Assembly (NCBI RefSeq): GCF_001424985.1
Contig: NZ_LMDA01000012.1
Coordinates: 124,001 to 188,000 of the forward strand
Length of the DNA: 64,000 nt
Direction of reading: 5' to 3'
From: Rhizobium sp. Root1212
Lineage (GTDB): Bacteria; Pseudomonadota; Alphaproteobacteria; Rhizobiales; Rhizobiaceae
In this document: in pieces, positions 1 through 8,438 of the stretch
How the letters are laid out: every line of letters starts with the position of its first letter
How positions within the stretch are numbered: the stretch's first letter is position 1
The notes under the pieces: generated by a model
What the model was told of the DNA's origin: nothing
The model's database searches: none
The model's input: the letters and a program-made list of their open reading frames with translations, nothing else
Translations under genes and position numbers: made by a program

Positions 1-311
1 GCAAGCTGAAGAAGCTGGTCGAAGCGGTCGAGCACGTCACCTTCTCCGGCCCGCGCGGTGTCGCGCAGGGGCAGGATATCACCTATGTCACCGAGCGCTG
101 CGTGCTGAAGCTGACGCCGGAAGGCATCATGCTGACGGAGATCGCGCCGGGCGTCGATTTGCAAACACATATTCTCGACCAGTCGGAATTCCCGCTGATC
201 GTTTCCGACAAGCTGAAGGTCATGGATGCGGCTTTGTTCGGCGAAGCGCCGATCGGTCTTACTCTGCCGGAAAAGCCCGCTCGCGTCGTATCGGGAGTGC
301 ATCATGGCTGA
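1..311 (+). CDS. Acyl-CoA:carboxylate CoA-transferase, C-terminal part (left end cut by the window)
   Basis: The reading frame is open from the window edge and ends at TGA 309-311, leaving about 102 residues. The tail (RGVAQGQDITYVTERCVLKL, then LTEIAPGVDLQTHIL) matches the C-terminal end of the fused alpha/beta family I CoA transferases of the YdiF/acetate CoA-transferase type, which move CoA between acyl-CoA and a free carboxylate. The catalytic Glu of the family would lie upstream of the window. The next gene starts inside its last codons (8-base overlap), so it is translationally linked to the enoyl-CoA hydratase and aldehyde dehydrogenase that follow. Substrate unknown. Confidence 0.75.
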   Translation, partial: KLKKLVEAVEHVTFSGPRGVAQGQDITYVTERCVLKLTPEGIMLTEIAPGVDLQTHILDQSEFPLIVSDKLKVMDAALFGEAPIGLTLPEKPARVVSGVHHG

Positions 312-1083
312 TGAACGCATCCGCATCGATCGGGAAGGTCATGTCGCTGTTTTGACGGTGTCGCGGCCCGACAAGCTCAATGCGCTCGATATTGAGATGC
401 TGAAGGGGCTGTCTGCCGCCTGCGACGAGATTGAAAGCGATGCCGATATCCGCGTGACAGTGCTGACGGGGGAAGGCAAGGCCTTTTCCGCCGGCGGCGA
501 TATCAAGGCCTGGGGGGCGATGAGCCCCAACGAATTCGGCCATGCCTGGGTGCGCTTCGGCCATCGCGTGTTCGAACGGTTGGCGACGCTGCGCATGCCG
601 GTGATCGCGGCAATGAACGGTCATGCACTGGGCGGTGGGTTGGAACTGGCGGCTGTCGCCGATGTCCGCATAGCTGAAGCGCAGATCAAGATCGGCTTGC
701 CGGAAACGAGCCTCGGTATGGTGCCGGGCTGGTCGGGCACGCAGCGGCTGGTGGCGCGGTTTGGCGCGCAGGCCGTACGGCGCATGGTGCTGGCGGGCGA
801 GATGTTTACGGCTGAAGAGGCCCGTGCGCTCGGCATCGTCGATCATGTCGTCGAGACAGGTACGGCGCTCACGAAGGCCAAGGAAAAGGCCCAGAAGATC
901 GCCGCCCGCGGGCCGGCGGCGCTGGAAATCTGCAAACTGATGATCGCGGTCGCCAATGGCGAGGACAACGGGGCTGCCGTCGAGGCGCTGGGCTCGATCC
1001 TCGCCGCCAAGACCGGCGACATGAAGGAAGGCGTCGCGGCCTTTGCCGCCAAGCGCCCGGCCGAATTCAAGGGAGAATGGTAA
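304..1083 (+). CDS. Enoyl-CoA hydratase/isomerase family protein
   Basis: This 259-residue crotonase-fold protein starts at ATG 304, overlapping the stop of the CoA transferase; an upstream ATG at 226 would add 26 residues lying inside the previous gene and is not preferred. SAGGDIKAW near residue 60 and NGHALGGGLELA near residue 104 form the oxyanion hole, and LPETSLGMVPGWSGTQ near 135 holds the Glu that is one of the usual catalytic acids. The family hydrates or isomerises enoyl-CoA thioesters; together with a CoA transferase and an aldehyde dehydrogenase it suggests breakdown of a small organic acid or aldehyde. The exact substrate cannot be read from sequence. Confidence 0.88.
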   Translation: MADERIRIDREGHVAVLTVSRPDKLNALDIEMLKGLSAACDEIESDADIRVTVLTGEGKAFSAGGDIKAWGAMSPNEFGHAWVRFGHRVFERLATLRMPVIAAMNGHALGGGLELAAVADVRIAEAQIKIGLPETSLGMVPGWSGTQRLVARFGAQAVRRMVLAGEMFTAEEARALGIVDHVVETGTALTKAKEKAQKIAARGPAALEICKLMIAVANGEDNGAAVEALGSILAAKTGDMKEGVAAFAAKRPAEFKGEW

Positions 1084-2591
1084 TGACGGTTCTGGTGAAG
1101 CCCAAGGCGCTTGGCGATGTCGCGGTGCGCGACTTCCGCATGCTGATCGACGGCAAATGGGTAGCGGCCGAAACCGGCGAGACGCTGGAGCGCGTCGCCC
1201 CCGGTCACGGCGTCGTCGTTAGCCGCTATCCGGCCGCGAAAAAGGCCGATGCCGAGCGTGCCATTGCCGCCGCCCGCCGCGCTTTCGAGGATGGCCCGTG
1301 GCCGCGCATGACGGCTTCGGAGCGTTCGCATGTCTTGCTGAAAGCCGCCGATCTCATCGCCGCCCGTGCCGATGAACTGGCCTATCTCGATTGCATCGAA
1401 TCCGGCAAGCCGATCAGCCAGGCCAAGGCCGAACTTGGCGGCGCGGCCGATATCTGGCGCTACGCAGCCGCCCTTGCCCGCGATCTGCACGGCGAAAGCT
1501 ACAACACGCTCGGCGACGGCACCCTCGGCGTCGTGCTGCGCGAGGCGATCGGTGTCGTCTCGATCATCACCCCCTGGAATTTCCCGTTCCTGATCGTCAG
1601 CCAGAAGCTGCCGTTTGCGCTCGCTGCCGGCTGCACAACGGTCGTCAAGCCTTCGGAACTCACCTCCGGCTCGACGTTGCTGCTCGGCGAAATCCTCGAA
1701 GCCGCAGGTGTTCCGGCCGGCGTCGTCAACATCATCACCGGCACCGGGCCGGATGTCGGCGCGATCATGACCAGCCATGCCGAGGTCGACATGGTGTCCT
1801 TCACCGGCTCGACCGGCGTCGGCAAGCTCACCATGACCAATGCCGCGCAGACGCTCAAGAAGGTCTCGCTCGAACTCGGCGGCAAGAACCCGCAGATCGT
1901 CTTCCCCGACGCCAATATCGACGAGTTCATCGATGCCGCCGTCTTCGGCGCCTATTTCAACGCGGGCGAATGCTGCAATGCCGGCTCACGGCTGATTGTC
2001 CATCGCGATATCGTCGATGAGGTCGTCTCTCGTGTGGCCGCGCTTTCGGCCAAGGTGAAGGTCGGCGATCCGCTCGACCCGGAAACCAAGGTCGGCGCGA
2101 TCATCACGCCGCAGCATCTGGAAAAGATCGTCGGCTTCGTCTCGGCGGCTTCCGGCAGTGGTGCCACGGTTGCCCATGGCGGATCGGCCATCGATCTCGG
2201 CATCGGCCAGTTCATGTCCCCGACCATCCTTTCGGCCGTGAGGCCGGACATGGCTGTCGCCCGCGAAGAGGTTTTTGGGCCGGTTCTCTCCGTTCTCTCC
2301 TTCGAGACCACGGACGAGGCGATCCGCATTGCCAACTCCATCGACTACGGCCTTTCGGCCGGCGTCTGGAGCCGGGATTTCGACACCTGCATGACCATCG
2401 GCCGCAAGGTGCGCGCCGGCACGGTCTGGATGAACACATTCATGGACGGCACGCCGGAGCTTCCCTTCGGCGGCTACCGCCAGTCTGGCCTCGGCCGCGA
2501 ACTCGGCCGCCATGCGGTGGAGGATTATACAGAAACCAAGACCCTCAACATGCACATCGGCCAACGCACCGGCTGGTGGATGCCGCGCTAA
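1077..2591 (+). CDS. NAD(P)-dependent aldehyde dehydrogenase
   Basis: A full-length (504 aa) aldehyde dehydrogenase superfamily enzyme. Visible landmarks are TPWNFPFLIVSQKLPFALA (cofactor-binding region), FTGSTGVGK, the general-base segment ELGGKNPQIVF, and FNAGECCNAGSR carrying the nucleophilic Cys. The C-terminal PFGGYRQSGLGRELG is typical of betaine-aldehyde/gamma-aminobutyraldehyde-like members. The start overlaps the hydratase by 7 bases; a second ATG lies two codons in (1083). It is the third gene of the operon with the CoA transferase and enoyl-CoA hydratase. Substrate not determined. Confidence 0.92.
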   Translation: MVMTVLVKPKALGDVAVRDFRMLIDGKWVAAETGETLERVAPGHGVVVSRYPAAKKADAERAIAAARRAFEDGPWPRMTASERSHVLLKAADLIAARADELAYLDCIESGKPISQAKAELGGAADIWRYAAALARDLHGESYNTLGDGTLGVVLREAIGVVSIITPWNFPFLIVSQKLPFALAAGCTTVVKPSELTSGSTLLLGEILEAAGVPAGVVNIITGTGPDVGAIMTSHAEVDMVSFTGSTGVGKLTMTNAAQTLKKVSLELGGKNPQIVFPDANIDEFIDAAVFGAYFNAGECCNAGSRLIVHRDIVDEVVSRVAALSAKVKVGDPLDPETKVGAIITPQHLEKIVGFVSAASGSGATVAHGGSAIDLGIGQFMSPTILSAVRPDMAVAREEVFGPVLSVLSFETTDEAIRIANSIDYGLSAGVWSRDFDTCMTIGRKVRAGTVWMNTFMDGTPELPFGGYRQSGLGRELGRHAVEDYTETKTLNMHIGQRTGWWMPR

Positions 2592-2671
2592 GGGAGAGAG
2601 CCATGGCACGCTTGCGGAAAGGAGGGCGGCTGAACGAGACGGCGATGTCGCCTGTCCGTCCGCAGCCCATC

Positions 2672-3748
2672 TCAAGCCCTGTCGGGAAAATCGATCGTCG
2701 GTTCCAGCAGCGTCTGCAGCTTGCCGGGATCGGTCTCGCCGCCGATGGCGGCCAGCAGGGTCGTGCCCATGCGAAAGCCGGTATCGACGAGGTCTTCGTA
2801 GATCGTCTCGACTTTCGGCTGGATGTTGACCAGCAGTTTCGAGGTCTGCTTGGCGACGATGTCGTATTCGTTGCCCAGCGTCAGGCCGCGGTCGCTCATG
2901 CCGGTGATTGTCGCCAGCGCCGAGACCTCGCCGCCGCAGACGAAACCGTCCGGTGCGTCGGGCAGGCCGGCGCGGCGGCTGACGAAATCGCGGATCTGGT
3001 CGACGGGACAGTCGAGGTCGATATCGTCAGGGATTTCGTAGGCCACGCCCGCCTCGCGCACGGCGGTCATGAAGCCGTGCTGCAGGTGTTGGGAAAAGGT
3101 CATGCGCTTCGGGGGCAGGATGATCGTCGGTTTGCGCCGGCCGCGGGCGATCAGGCGCCGGGTCGCCTCGTAGGCGAAGGTGAAGTTGTCGTAATCGACG
3201 TAAGGATGCGGCGTGGAGAATTCCGTGCGGCCATGGGCGACGAAGGGAAAGCCCTGCTCCAGCAGCAGCCGCACGCGCGGGTCGAAGGGTTCGGTGCGGG
3301 AAAAAATGATGCCGTCGGCCATGCCGTTGCGGACGATATGCCTGACGGCATCGACATTGCTGGTGGCGGCGAAACTCGGCGTGACGATCAGGTGAAACGG
3401 CGTGTCCCTCAGCGCGCGGGCGATGCCGAGCATAAGCGAGGTGCCGTAGCCGAGGATTTCCTCATGCGGATCGAGCAGCACGCTGATGACGTTGGTGCGG
3501 CCGGTCTTCAGGCGCTGGGCGGCCCGGTCGGGCAGGTAGCCGATCTCGCTTGCGACCTGGTGAACGCGCCTGCGGGTTTCGGCGGAAATCTGCGGCGCAT
3601 TGCTCAACGCCCGCGAAACCGTGGTCACCGCAAAACCGGTCAGCTCGGCGATGGTGCGCAGTGTCGGCTTTGCCGCTTTGAGCGGTGCGTCGGCTGGCGG
3701 GGCTTTGGGAGTATCAGCCAAGGAATGACTCACGGAACGCATGGACAA
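2672..3748 (-). CDS. LacI-family transcriptional regulator
   Basis: A 358-aa protein with a LacI-type helix-turn-helix after a roughly 28-residue extension (TLRTIAELTGFAVTTVSRAL, then the hinge helix ISAETRRRV) and a periplasmic-binding-protein-like effector domain. It is divergent from the carbohydrate ABC transporter at 4053, and palindromic operator candidates with a central CG (3795-3808 and 3931-3943) lie between them, so it most likely represses that operon and itself, responding to a sugar or a sugar-derived inducer. An ATG two codons in is an alternative start. The gene is convergent with the aldehyde dehydrogenase, only 80 bases apart. Confidence 0.92.
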   Translation of the reverse strand: MSMRSVSHSLADTPKAPPADAPLKAAKPTLRTIAELTGFAVTTVSRALSNAPQISAETRRRVHQVASEIGYLPDRAAQRLKTGRTNVISVLLDPHEEILGYGTSLMLGIARALRDTPFHLIVTPSFAATSNVDAVRHIVRNGMADGIIFSRTEPFDPRVRLLLEQGFPFVAHGRTEFSTPHPYVDYDNFTFAYEATRRLIARGRRKPTIILPPKRMTFSQHLQHGFMTAVREAGVAYEIPDDIDLDCPVDQIRDFVSRRAGLPDAPDGFVCGGEVSALATITGMSDRGLTLGNEYDIVAKQTSKLLVNIQPKVETIYEDLVDTGFRMGTTLLAAIGGETDPGKLQTLLEPTIDFPDRA

Positions 3749-3794
3749 GGCGTCTTTGTAACCCGCTACGGACGAAGGCGCAACGCGGATTGTG

Positions 3795-3808
3795 AAAACG
3801 TTTTAAAT
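3795..3808. promoter_or_regulatory. Candidate LacI-family operator 1
   Basis: The bases AAAACGTTTTAAAT contain a perfect 10-base palindrome around a central CG, as is usual for LacI-family operators. The site lies 47 bases upstream of the regulator start. The 12-base core AACGTTTTAAAT recurs exactly at 3932-3943, 135 bases away, next to the transporter promoter. Confidence 0.55.
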
Positions 3809-3911
3809 GCATCGGATACAGCTATTCATGTTGCAATGCAGCATGCATATCATCTGAATTATCGTTATTAATCAATGCGGTTAAGCAATTGGTCGAAGTT
3901 TCGCACACGCG

Positions 3912-3943
3912 CTTGACTTGCTAGTATTTATAACGTTTTAAAT
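3912..3943 (+). promoter_or_regulatory. Candidate promoter and operator 2 of the sugar transporter operon
   Basis: CTTGAC at 3912-3917 fits the rhizobial -35 consensus; the -10 region would fall within TAACGTTTTAAAT (3931-3943), which contains the same 12-base core as operator 1. A repressor bound there would cover the -10. The -10 itself is not a clear match, so the exact promoter is uncertain. The rest of the 3749-4052 gap is AT-rich and shows no gene. Confidence 0.5.
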
Positions 3944-4052
3944 TGAGCCCGCGGCGGGGAGCCGTGACGGATTGCCAGCCGCCCAAGGCGGTTGGTTTTG
4001 AAAAGAGCGGGGAGATATTTCCCGCAGGGAACTTGCAAACGGGAGGATAACG

Positions 4053-5315
4053 ATGCGCAAGTTGATGACGACGACGGCGGTTGCAGCGGTAATGGCGCTG
4101 ACCGGCCTGACGGGAACGGCGGTTGTGGCCCAGGCGGCTGAAAACGTCGAAGTGCTGCACTGGTGGACGTCCGGCGGCGAAGCGGCCGCGCTCGACGTCC
4201 TGAAAAAGGACCTCGAATCCAAGGGTATTACCTGGACCGACATGCCGGTCGCCGGCGGCGGCGGCACGGAAGCCATGACCGTCCTGCGCGCTCGCGTTAC
4301 CGCCGGCAACGCGCCGACGGCCGTGCAGATGCTCGGCTTCGACATTCTCGACTGGGCCAAGGAAGGCGCGCTCGGCAACCTCGATGAAGTGGCCGGCAAG
4401 GAAGGCTGGGACAAGGTAATCCCGACCGCCCTGCAGCAGTTCTCGAAGTATGACGGCCACTGGATCGCAGCACCTGTCAACGTCCACTCCACCAACTGGA
4501 TGTGGATCAACAAGGCCGCGCTCGACAAGGCCGGCGGCAAGGAGCCGCAGAACTGGGACGAACTGATCGCGCTGCTCGACAACTTCAAGGCCCAGGGCAT
4601 CACCCCGATCGCCCATGGCGGCCAGCCGTGGCAGGATGCGACGATCTTCGACGCTGTCGTGCTCTCGCTCGGCAACGACTTCTACAAGAAGGCCTTTATC
4701 GATCTCGATCCCGATACGCTCGGCAGCGACAAGATGAAGGAAGCTTTCGACCGCATGACGAAGCTGCGTTCCTATGTGGACGACAACTTCTCCGGCCGTG
4801 ACTGGAACCTCGCTTCCGCCATGGTCATCGAGAACAAGGCCGGCGTGCAGTTCATGGGCGACTGGGCCAAGGGCGAATTCCTGAAGGCCAAGAAGGTGCC
4901 GGGCACCGACTTCGTCTGCATGCGCTTCCCCGGTACGCAGGGGTCGGTCACCTTCAACTCCGACCAGTTCGCGATGTTCAAGATTGCCGAAGACAAGGTT
5001 CCGGCCCAGCTCGCCATGGCCTCCGCGATCGAAAGCCCGACCTTCCAGTCGGCCTTCAACGTGGTCAAGGGCTCGGTTCCGGCTCGCACCGACGTTCCGG
5101 ATACCGCTTTCGACGATTGCGGCAAGAAGGCGATCAAGGACCTCGCAGAAGCCAACACCAACGGCACGCTGATGGGCTCCATGGCGCACGGCCACGCCAA
5201 CCCGGCGGCTGTGAAGAACGCGATCTACGACGTGGTGACCCGCGAGTTCAACGGCGAGCTTTCGTCTGACGACGCCGTGAAGGAACTGGTGACTGCCGTC
5301 GCAGCCGCCAAGTAA
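4053..5315 (+). CDS. Carbohydrate ABC transporter, substrate-binding protein
   Basis: A 420-aa exported solute-binding protein. A signal peptide (MRKLMTT..., hydrophobic to about residue 25, AQA cleavage site near 28) precedes the mature start [16 protein letters not shown], which is typical of the glucose/mannose-binding branch of the MalE-like family. It would deliver a sugar to the permeases encoded next. A hairpin-rich repeat separates it from the permeases, an arrangement that can leave the binding-protein mRNA in excess. Likely regulated by the divergent LacI protein. A monosaccharide such as glucose is a guess from family resemblance only. Confidence 0.9.
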   Translation: MRKLMTTTAVAAVMALTGLTGTAVVAQAAENVEVLHWWTSGGEAAALDVLKKDLESKGITWTDMPVAGGGGTEAMTVLRARVTAGNAPTAVQMLGFDILDWAKEGALGNLDEVAGKEGWDKVIPTALQQFSKYDGHWIAAPVNVHSTNWMWINKAALDKAGGKEPQNWDELIALLDNFKAQGITPIAHGGQPWQDATIFDAVVLSLGNDFYKKAFIDLDPDTLGSDKMKEAFDRMTKLRSYVDDNFSGRDWNLASAMVIENKAGVQFMGDWAKGEFLKAKKVPGTDFVCMRFPGTQGSVTFNSDQFAMFKIAEDKVPAQLAMASAIESPTFQSAFNVVKGSVPARTDVPDTAFDDCGKKAIKDLAEANTNGTLMGSMAHGHANPAAVKNAIYDVVTREFNGELSSDDAVKELVTAVAAAK

Positions 5316-5334
5316 GCTTCGGGATGAGGGGCTG

Positions 5335-5444
5335 CCCCTCACCCTAACCCTCTCCCCGCTTGCGGGGAGAGGGGACTACCGAATTTGCCGCTCCTCCTTC
5401 TCCCCGCGTGCGGGGAGAAGGTGCCCGAAGGGCGGATGAGGGGC
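5335..5444. repeat. RIME-type palindromic repeat, copy 1
   Basis: Two modules, each an inverted repeat around CTCTCCCCG..CGGGGAGAG and CTTCTCCCCG..CGGGGAGAAGG, flanked by CCCCTCACCCT and GGCGGATGAGGGG. Related copies lie at 10731, 16084, 22063 and 51766. It resembles the rhizobial intergenic mosaic elements and sits inside the transporter operon between binding protein and permease genes. Confidence 0.85.
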
Positions 5445-5559
5445 AGGCGCAGTTTATTCCAGAGGCTGACTTTGCCCGCGGATCAATGTTTCAAGATATG
5501 TGCGTGATCGATCCGGGCCATGGGGGGCCGGAGGTATGCGCCAAAGGTGGTGTTCACTC

Positions 5560-6441
5560 ATGGATAGCCGCAGCCGGTTGCAGGAAATGGTGCCAAAGCT
5601 GGTGCTTGCCCCGAGCTTCCTGATCGTTCTCGTTTTCGTATACGGCTTCATCGCCTATACGGGTTATCTGTCGCTGACCGACAGCAAGATGCTGCCCTCC
5701 TACAATTTCGTAGGCCTCAGCAATTATTCCAAGCTCTGGGCGCTGCCGCACTGGTGGCGGGCGATCAGCAATCTGGCGATCTTCGCGACGCTCTATATCG
5801 TCATCTGCTCGGTGCTGGGGCTCGGTCTCGCCATCCTGCTCGACCAGAAGATCCGCGCCGAGGGATTGTTGCGGCCGATCTATCTCTATCCGATGGCGCT
5901 GTCCTTCATCGTGACCGGCACCGCCTGGAAGTGGTTTCTCGATCCCGGCATCGGGCTTGAAAACACCATGCACCTCTGGGGCTGGGAAAGCTTCACCTTC
6001 AACTGGATAAAGGACCGCAACTACGCGATCTACTGCGTGGTCATCGCCGCCGTCTGGCAATCCTCCGGCTTCATCATGGCAATGTTCCTGGCGGGCCTGC
6101 GCGGCGTCGACAACGAGATCATCAAGGCTGCCCAGATCGACGGCGCCTCGACGACGACGATCTATCGCCGGATCATCATTCCGCTTATGCGGCCGGTGTT
6201 TCTCTCCGCTTTCGTCGTGCTCGCCCACCTCGCCATCAAGGCGTATGACCTGATCGTCGCTTTGACCGGCGGCGGGCCGGGGCAGGCGACCGAACTTCCG
6301 GCGACCTTCATGTATTCCTACACCTTCACCCGCAATTCCATGGGTATCGGCGCATCCTCGGCGATTATCATGCTGATCATGATCTTCTCGATCATCATTC
6401 CCTACCTCTATTCTGAAATCAAAACGGAGAAGCGGTCATGA
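5560..6441 (+). CDS. Carbohydrate ABC transporter permease 1 (MalF type)
   Basis: A 293-aa inner-membrane protein with about six hydrophobic segments and the ATPase-docking EAA loop EIIKAAQIDGASTTTIYRRI about 90 residues from the end. I choose ATG 5560 because AAGGTGG ends nine bases upstream; the frame is open further up to 5500, but that stretch is arginine/glycine rich, not membrane-like. The stop overlaps the start of the second permease (ATGA), so they are co-translated. It forms the translocation channel with the next gene. Confidence 0.92.
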   Translation: MDSRSRLQEMVPKLVLAPSFLIVLVFVYGFIAYTGYLSLTDSKMLPSYNFVGLSNYSKLWALPHWWRAISNLAIFATLYIVICSVLGLGLAILLDQKIRAEGLLRPIYLYPMALSFIVTGTAWKWFLDPGIGLENTMHLWGWESFTFNWIKDRNYAIYCVVIAAVWQSSGFIMAMFLAGLRGVDNEIIKAAQIDGASTTTIYRRIIIPLMRPVFLSAFVVLAHLAIKAYDLIVALTGGGPGQATELPATFMYSYTFTRNSMGIGASSAIIMLIMIFSIIIPYLYSEIKTEKRS

Positions 6442-7319
6442 GCATCGCAAGCCCCGACAACGCCATCTCCAGCACCCGCTTTACCCGCGCGGTCATCTAT
6501 GCGGTGCTGATCCTGTTCGCGCTCTATTCGCTGCTGCCGCTCTATGTGATGCTGGTCAATTCCTTCAAGCCGCTGGACGAAATCCGTCAGGGCGGCATGC
6601 TGAACCTGCCGCAGACCTGGACGGTCGAGCCCTGGCTTTCGGCGTGGTCGACGGCGCAGATCGGCGTGCAGCCGACTGGCCTTCGCCCGTTCTTCATCAA
6701 CTCGATCCTGATGGTCGTGCCGGCCGTGGCGATCTCGACGATCATCGGCGCGCTCAATGGTTACGTGCTGACCAAGTGGCGTTTTCCGGGGTCGGGCATC
6801 TTCTTCGGCATGCTGCTGCTTTCTTGCTTCATCCCGTTCCAGATCGTGCTGATCCCGATGGCGCGCATTCTCGGCATCCTGGGGCTTGCGGGTTCGGTCA
6901 GCGGCCTGGTGATGGTGCACATCATCTACGGCCTCGGCTTCACCACGCTCTATTTCCGCAACTATTACGAAGCGTTTCCGACCGAACTGGTGCGGGCCGC
7001 CCAGATCGACGGCGCAAGCTTCTTCCAGATCTTCCGGCGCATCCTGCTGCCGTCGTCCGGCCCGATCATCGTCGTCTCGGTCATCTGGCAGTTCACCAAT
7101 ATCTGGAACGACTTCCTGTTCGGGGCTTCGTTCTCGGGCGCCTCCTCGACGCCGATGACGGTCGCGCTCAACAACCTCGTCTCCTCCTCCACGGGGGTCA
7201 AGGAATACAACGTTCACTTCGCGGGCGCGATCCTCGCCGCCCTGCCAACGCTCATCGTCTACATCGTCTCCGGCCGCTACTTCGTCCGCGGCCTGATGTC
7301 CGGCGCCGTGAAGGGGTAA
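6438..7319 (+). CDS. Carbohydrate ABC transporter permease 2 (MalG type)
   Basis: A 293-aa membrane protein with six predicted helices. The EAA loop ELVRAAQIDGASFFQIFRRI is in the expected place for a MalG-family permease that pairs with the MalF-like partner just upstream. It starts in a 4-base overlap with that gene and is followed after 4 bases by the ATPase gene, so binding protein, two permeases and ATPase form one CUT1-type importer. Confidence 0.92.
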   Translation: MSIASPDNAISSTRFTRAVIYAVLILFALYSLLPLYVMLVNSFKPLDEIRQGGMLNLPQTWTVEPWLSAWSTAQIGVQPTGLRPFFINSILMVVPAVAISTIIGALNGYVLTKWRFPGSGIFFGMLLLSCFIPFQIVLIPMARILGILGLAGSVSGLVMVHIIYGLGFTTLYFRNYYEAFPTELVRAAQIDGASFFQIFRRILLPSSGPIIVVSVIWQFTNIWNDFLFGASFSGASSTPMTVALNNLVSSSTGVKEYNVHFAGAILAALPTLIVYIVSGRYFVRGLMSGAVKG

Positions 7320-7323
7320 AGCC

Positions 7324-8436
7324 ATGTCGTTTCTGAAAATCACCGATCTGCGCAAGTCCTACGGCGCGCTGGAAATCCTCAAGAACATCAACCTTGAGAT
7401 CGATGAGGGTGGCTTCCTCGTGCTCGTCGGCCCCTCCGGCTGCGGCAAGTCCACGCTGCTCAACACCATCGCCGGTCTGGAGCCGATCACCTCGGGCGAG
7501 ATCGCCATCAACGGCAAGTCGGTCGCGGGGCTTCACCCCTCCAAGCGCGACATCGCCATGGTGTTCCAGTCCTACGCGCTCTATCCCAACATGACGGTGG
7601 CCGGAAACATCGCCTTCGGCATGGAAATCCGCGGCGTGCCGAAGGACGAGCGGGAGAAGGCGATCAAGCAGGTTGCCGACATGCTGCAGATCGGCCATCT
7701 CCTGGAACGCAAGCCGAGCCAGCTTTCCGGCGGCCAGCGCCAACGCGTCGCCATGGGCCGGGCGCTGGTGCGCAATCCGCAGGTCTTCCTGTTCGACGAA
7801 CCGCTGTCGAACCTCGATGCCAAGCTGCGCGTCGACATGCGCACCGAGATCAAGCGCCTGCACCAGCGCATGAAGACCACGATCGTCTACGTGACCCACG
7901 ACCAGATCGAGGCGATGACGCTGGCGACCAAGATCGCCGTCTTGAAGGACGGCGTGCTGCAGCAGTTCGGCACGCCGGCCGAAATCTACAACAATCCGGC
8001 CAATATGTTCGTTGCCGATTTCATGGGCTCGCCGGCGATGAACCTGCTCACCGCAACCGTCGAGGGCGGCGGCAACGATCTTGCCGTTTCGCTGGCGCGG
8101 CCGGATGCCGAGCCACTGCGTTTGCCTGTCTCCTCCGTCGGCGGTCTTGCCGCCCATGTGGGCAAGCAGATCGTCTTCGGTATCCGCCCCGAGGCCCTGA
8201 CCGATCCTGACGGAGCCGACCGCAATGCCCGTTCGCTGGCCGAAGGCGATTGCCTGATCGACGTGGTGGAACCGGCCGGTTCCGATACTTTCGCGGTGAC
8301 CAAGCTCGGCGGCAAGGAAGTGGTCGCGCGTCTCAGGGCCGATGTTCGCATCGCGGCCGGCCAGACGGCACGGCTGGCCTTCAATCTCGACAAGGCGGTC
8401 TATTTCGATCCGCAGACCCAGCAGCGCATCGCCTGA
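7324..8436 (+). CDS. Carbohydrate ABC transporter ATP-binding protein (UgpC/MalK type)
   Basis: A 370-aa ATPase. Walker A GPSGCGKST (about residue 37), signature LSGGQRQR, Walker B VFLFDEP, and the switch His in VTHDQ are all present. The C-terminal third (from about residue 235) is the TOBE/regulatory domain of the MalK/UgpC group (FGIRPEAL). It powers the importer encoded by the three genes upstream. It is followed after two bases by a GMC oxidoreductase gene, tying uptake directly to oxidation. Confidence 0.93.
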   Translation: MSFLKITDLRKSYGALEILKNINLEIDEGGFLVLVGPSGCGKSTLLNTIAGLEPITSGEIAINGKSVAGLHPSKRDIAMVFQSYALYPNMTVAGNIAFGMEIRGVPKDEREKAIKQVADMLQIGHLLERKPSQLSGGQRQRVAMGRALVRNPQVFLFDEPLSNLDAKLRVDMRTEIKRLHQRMKTTIVYVTHDQIEAMTLATKIAVLKDGVLQQFGTPAEIYNNPANMFVADFMGSPAMNLLTATVEGGGNDLAVSLARPDAEPLRLPVSSVGGLAAHVGKQIVFGIRPEALTDPDGADRNARSLAEGDCLIDVVEPAGSDTFAVTKLGGKEVVARLRADVRIAAGQTARLAFNLDKAVYFDPQTQQRIA

Positions 8437-8438
8437 GA

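Noticed and set aside
2576-3871. A 431-codon open frame on the plus strand
   Set aside because: It reads through the LacI regulator on the opposite strand; only its first few codons (from 2603) look like a possible gene start, noted separately.
5335-5444. Regularly arranged CTCCCCGC hairpins considered as a CRISPR array
   Set aside because: Repeats are palindromic modules scattered singly between genes, with no regular spacers and no cas genes.
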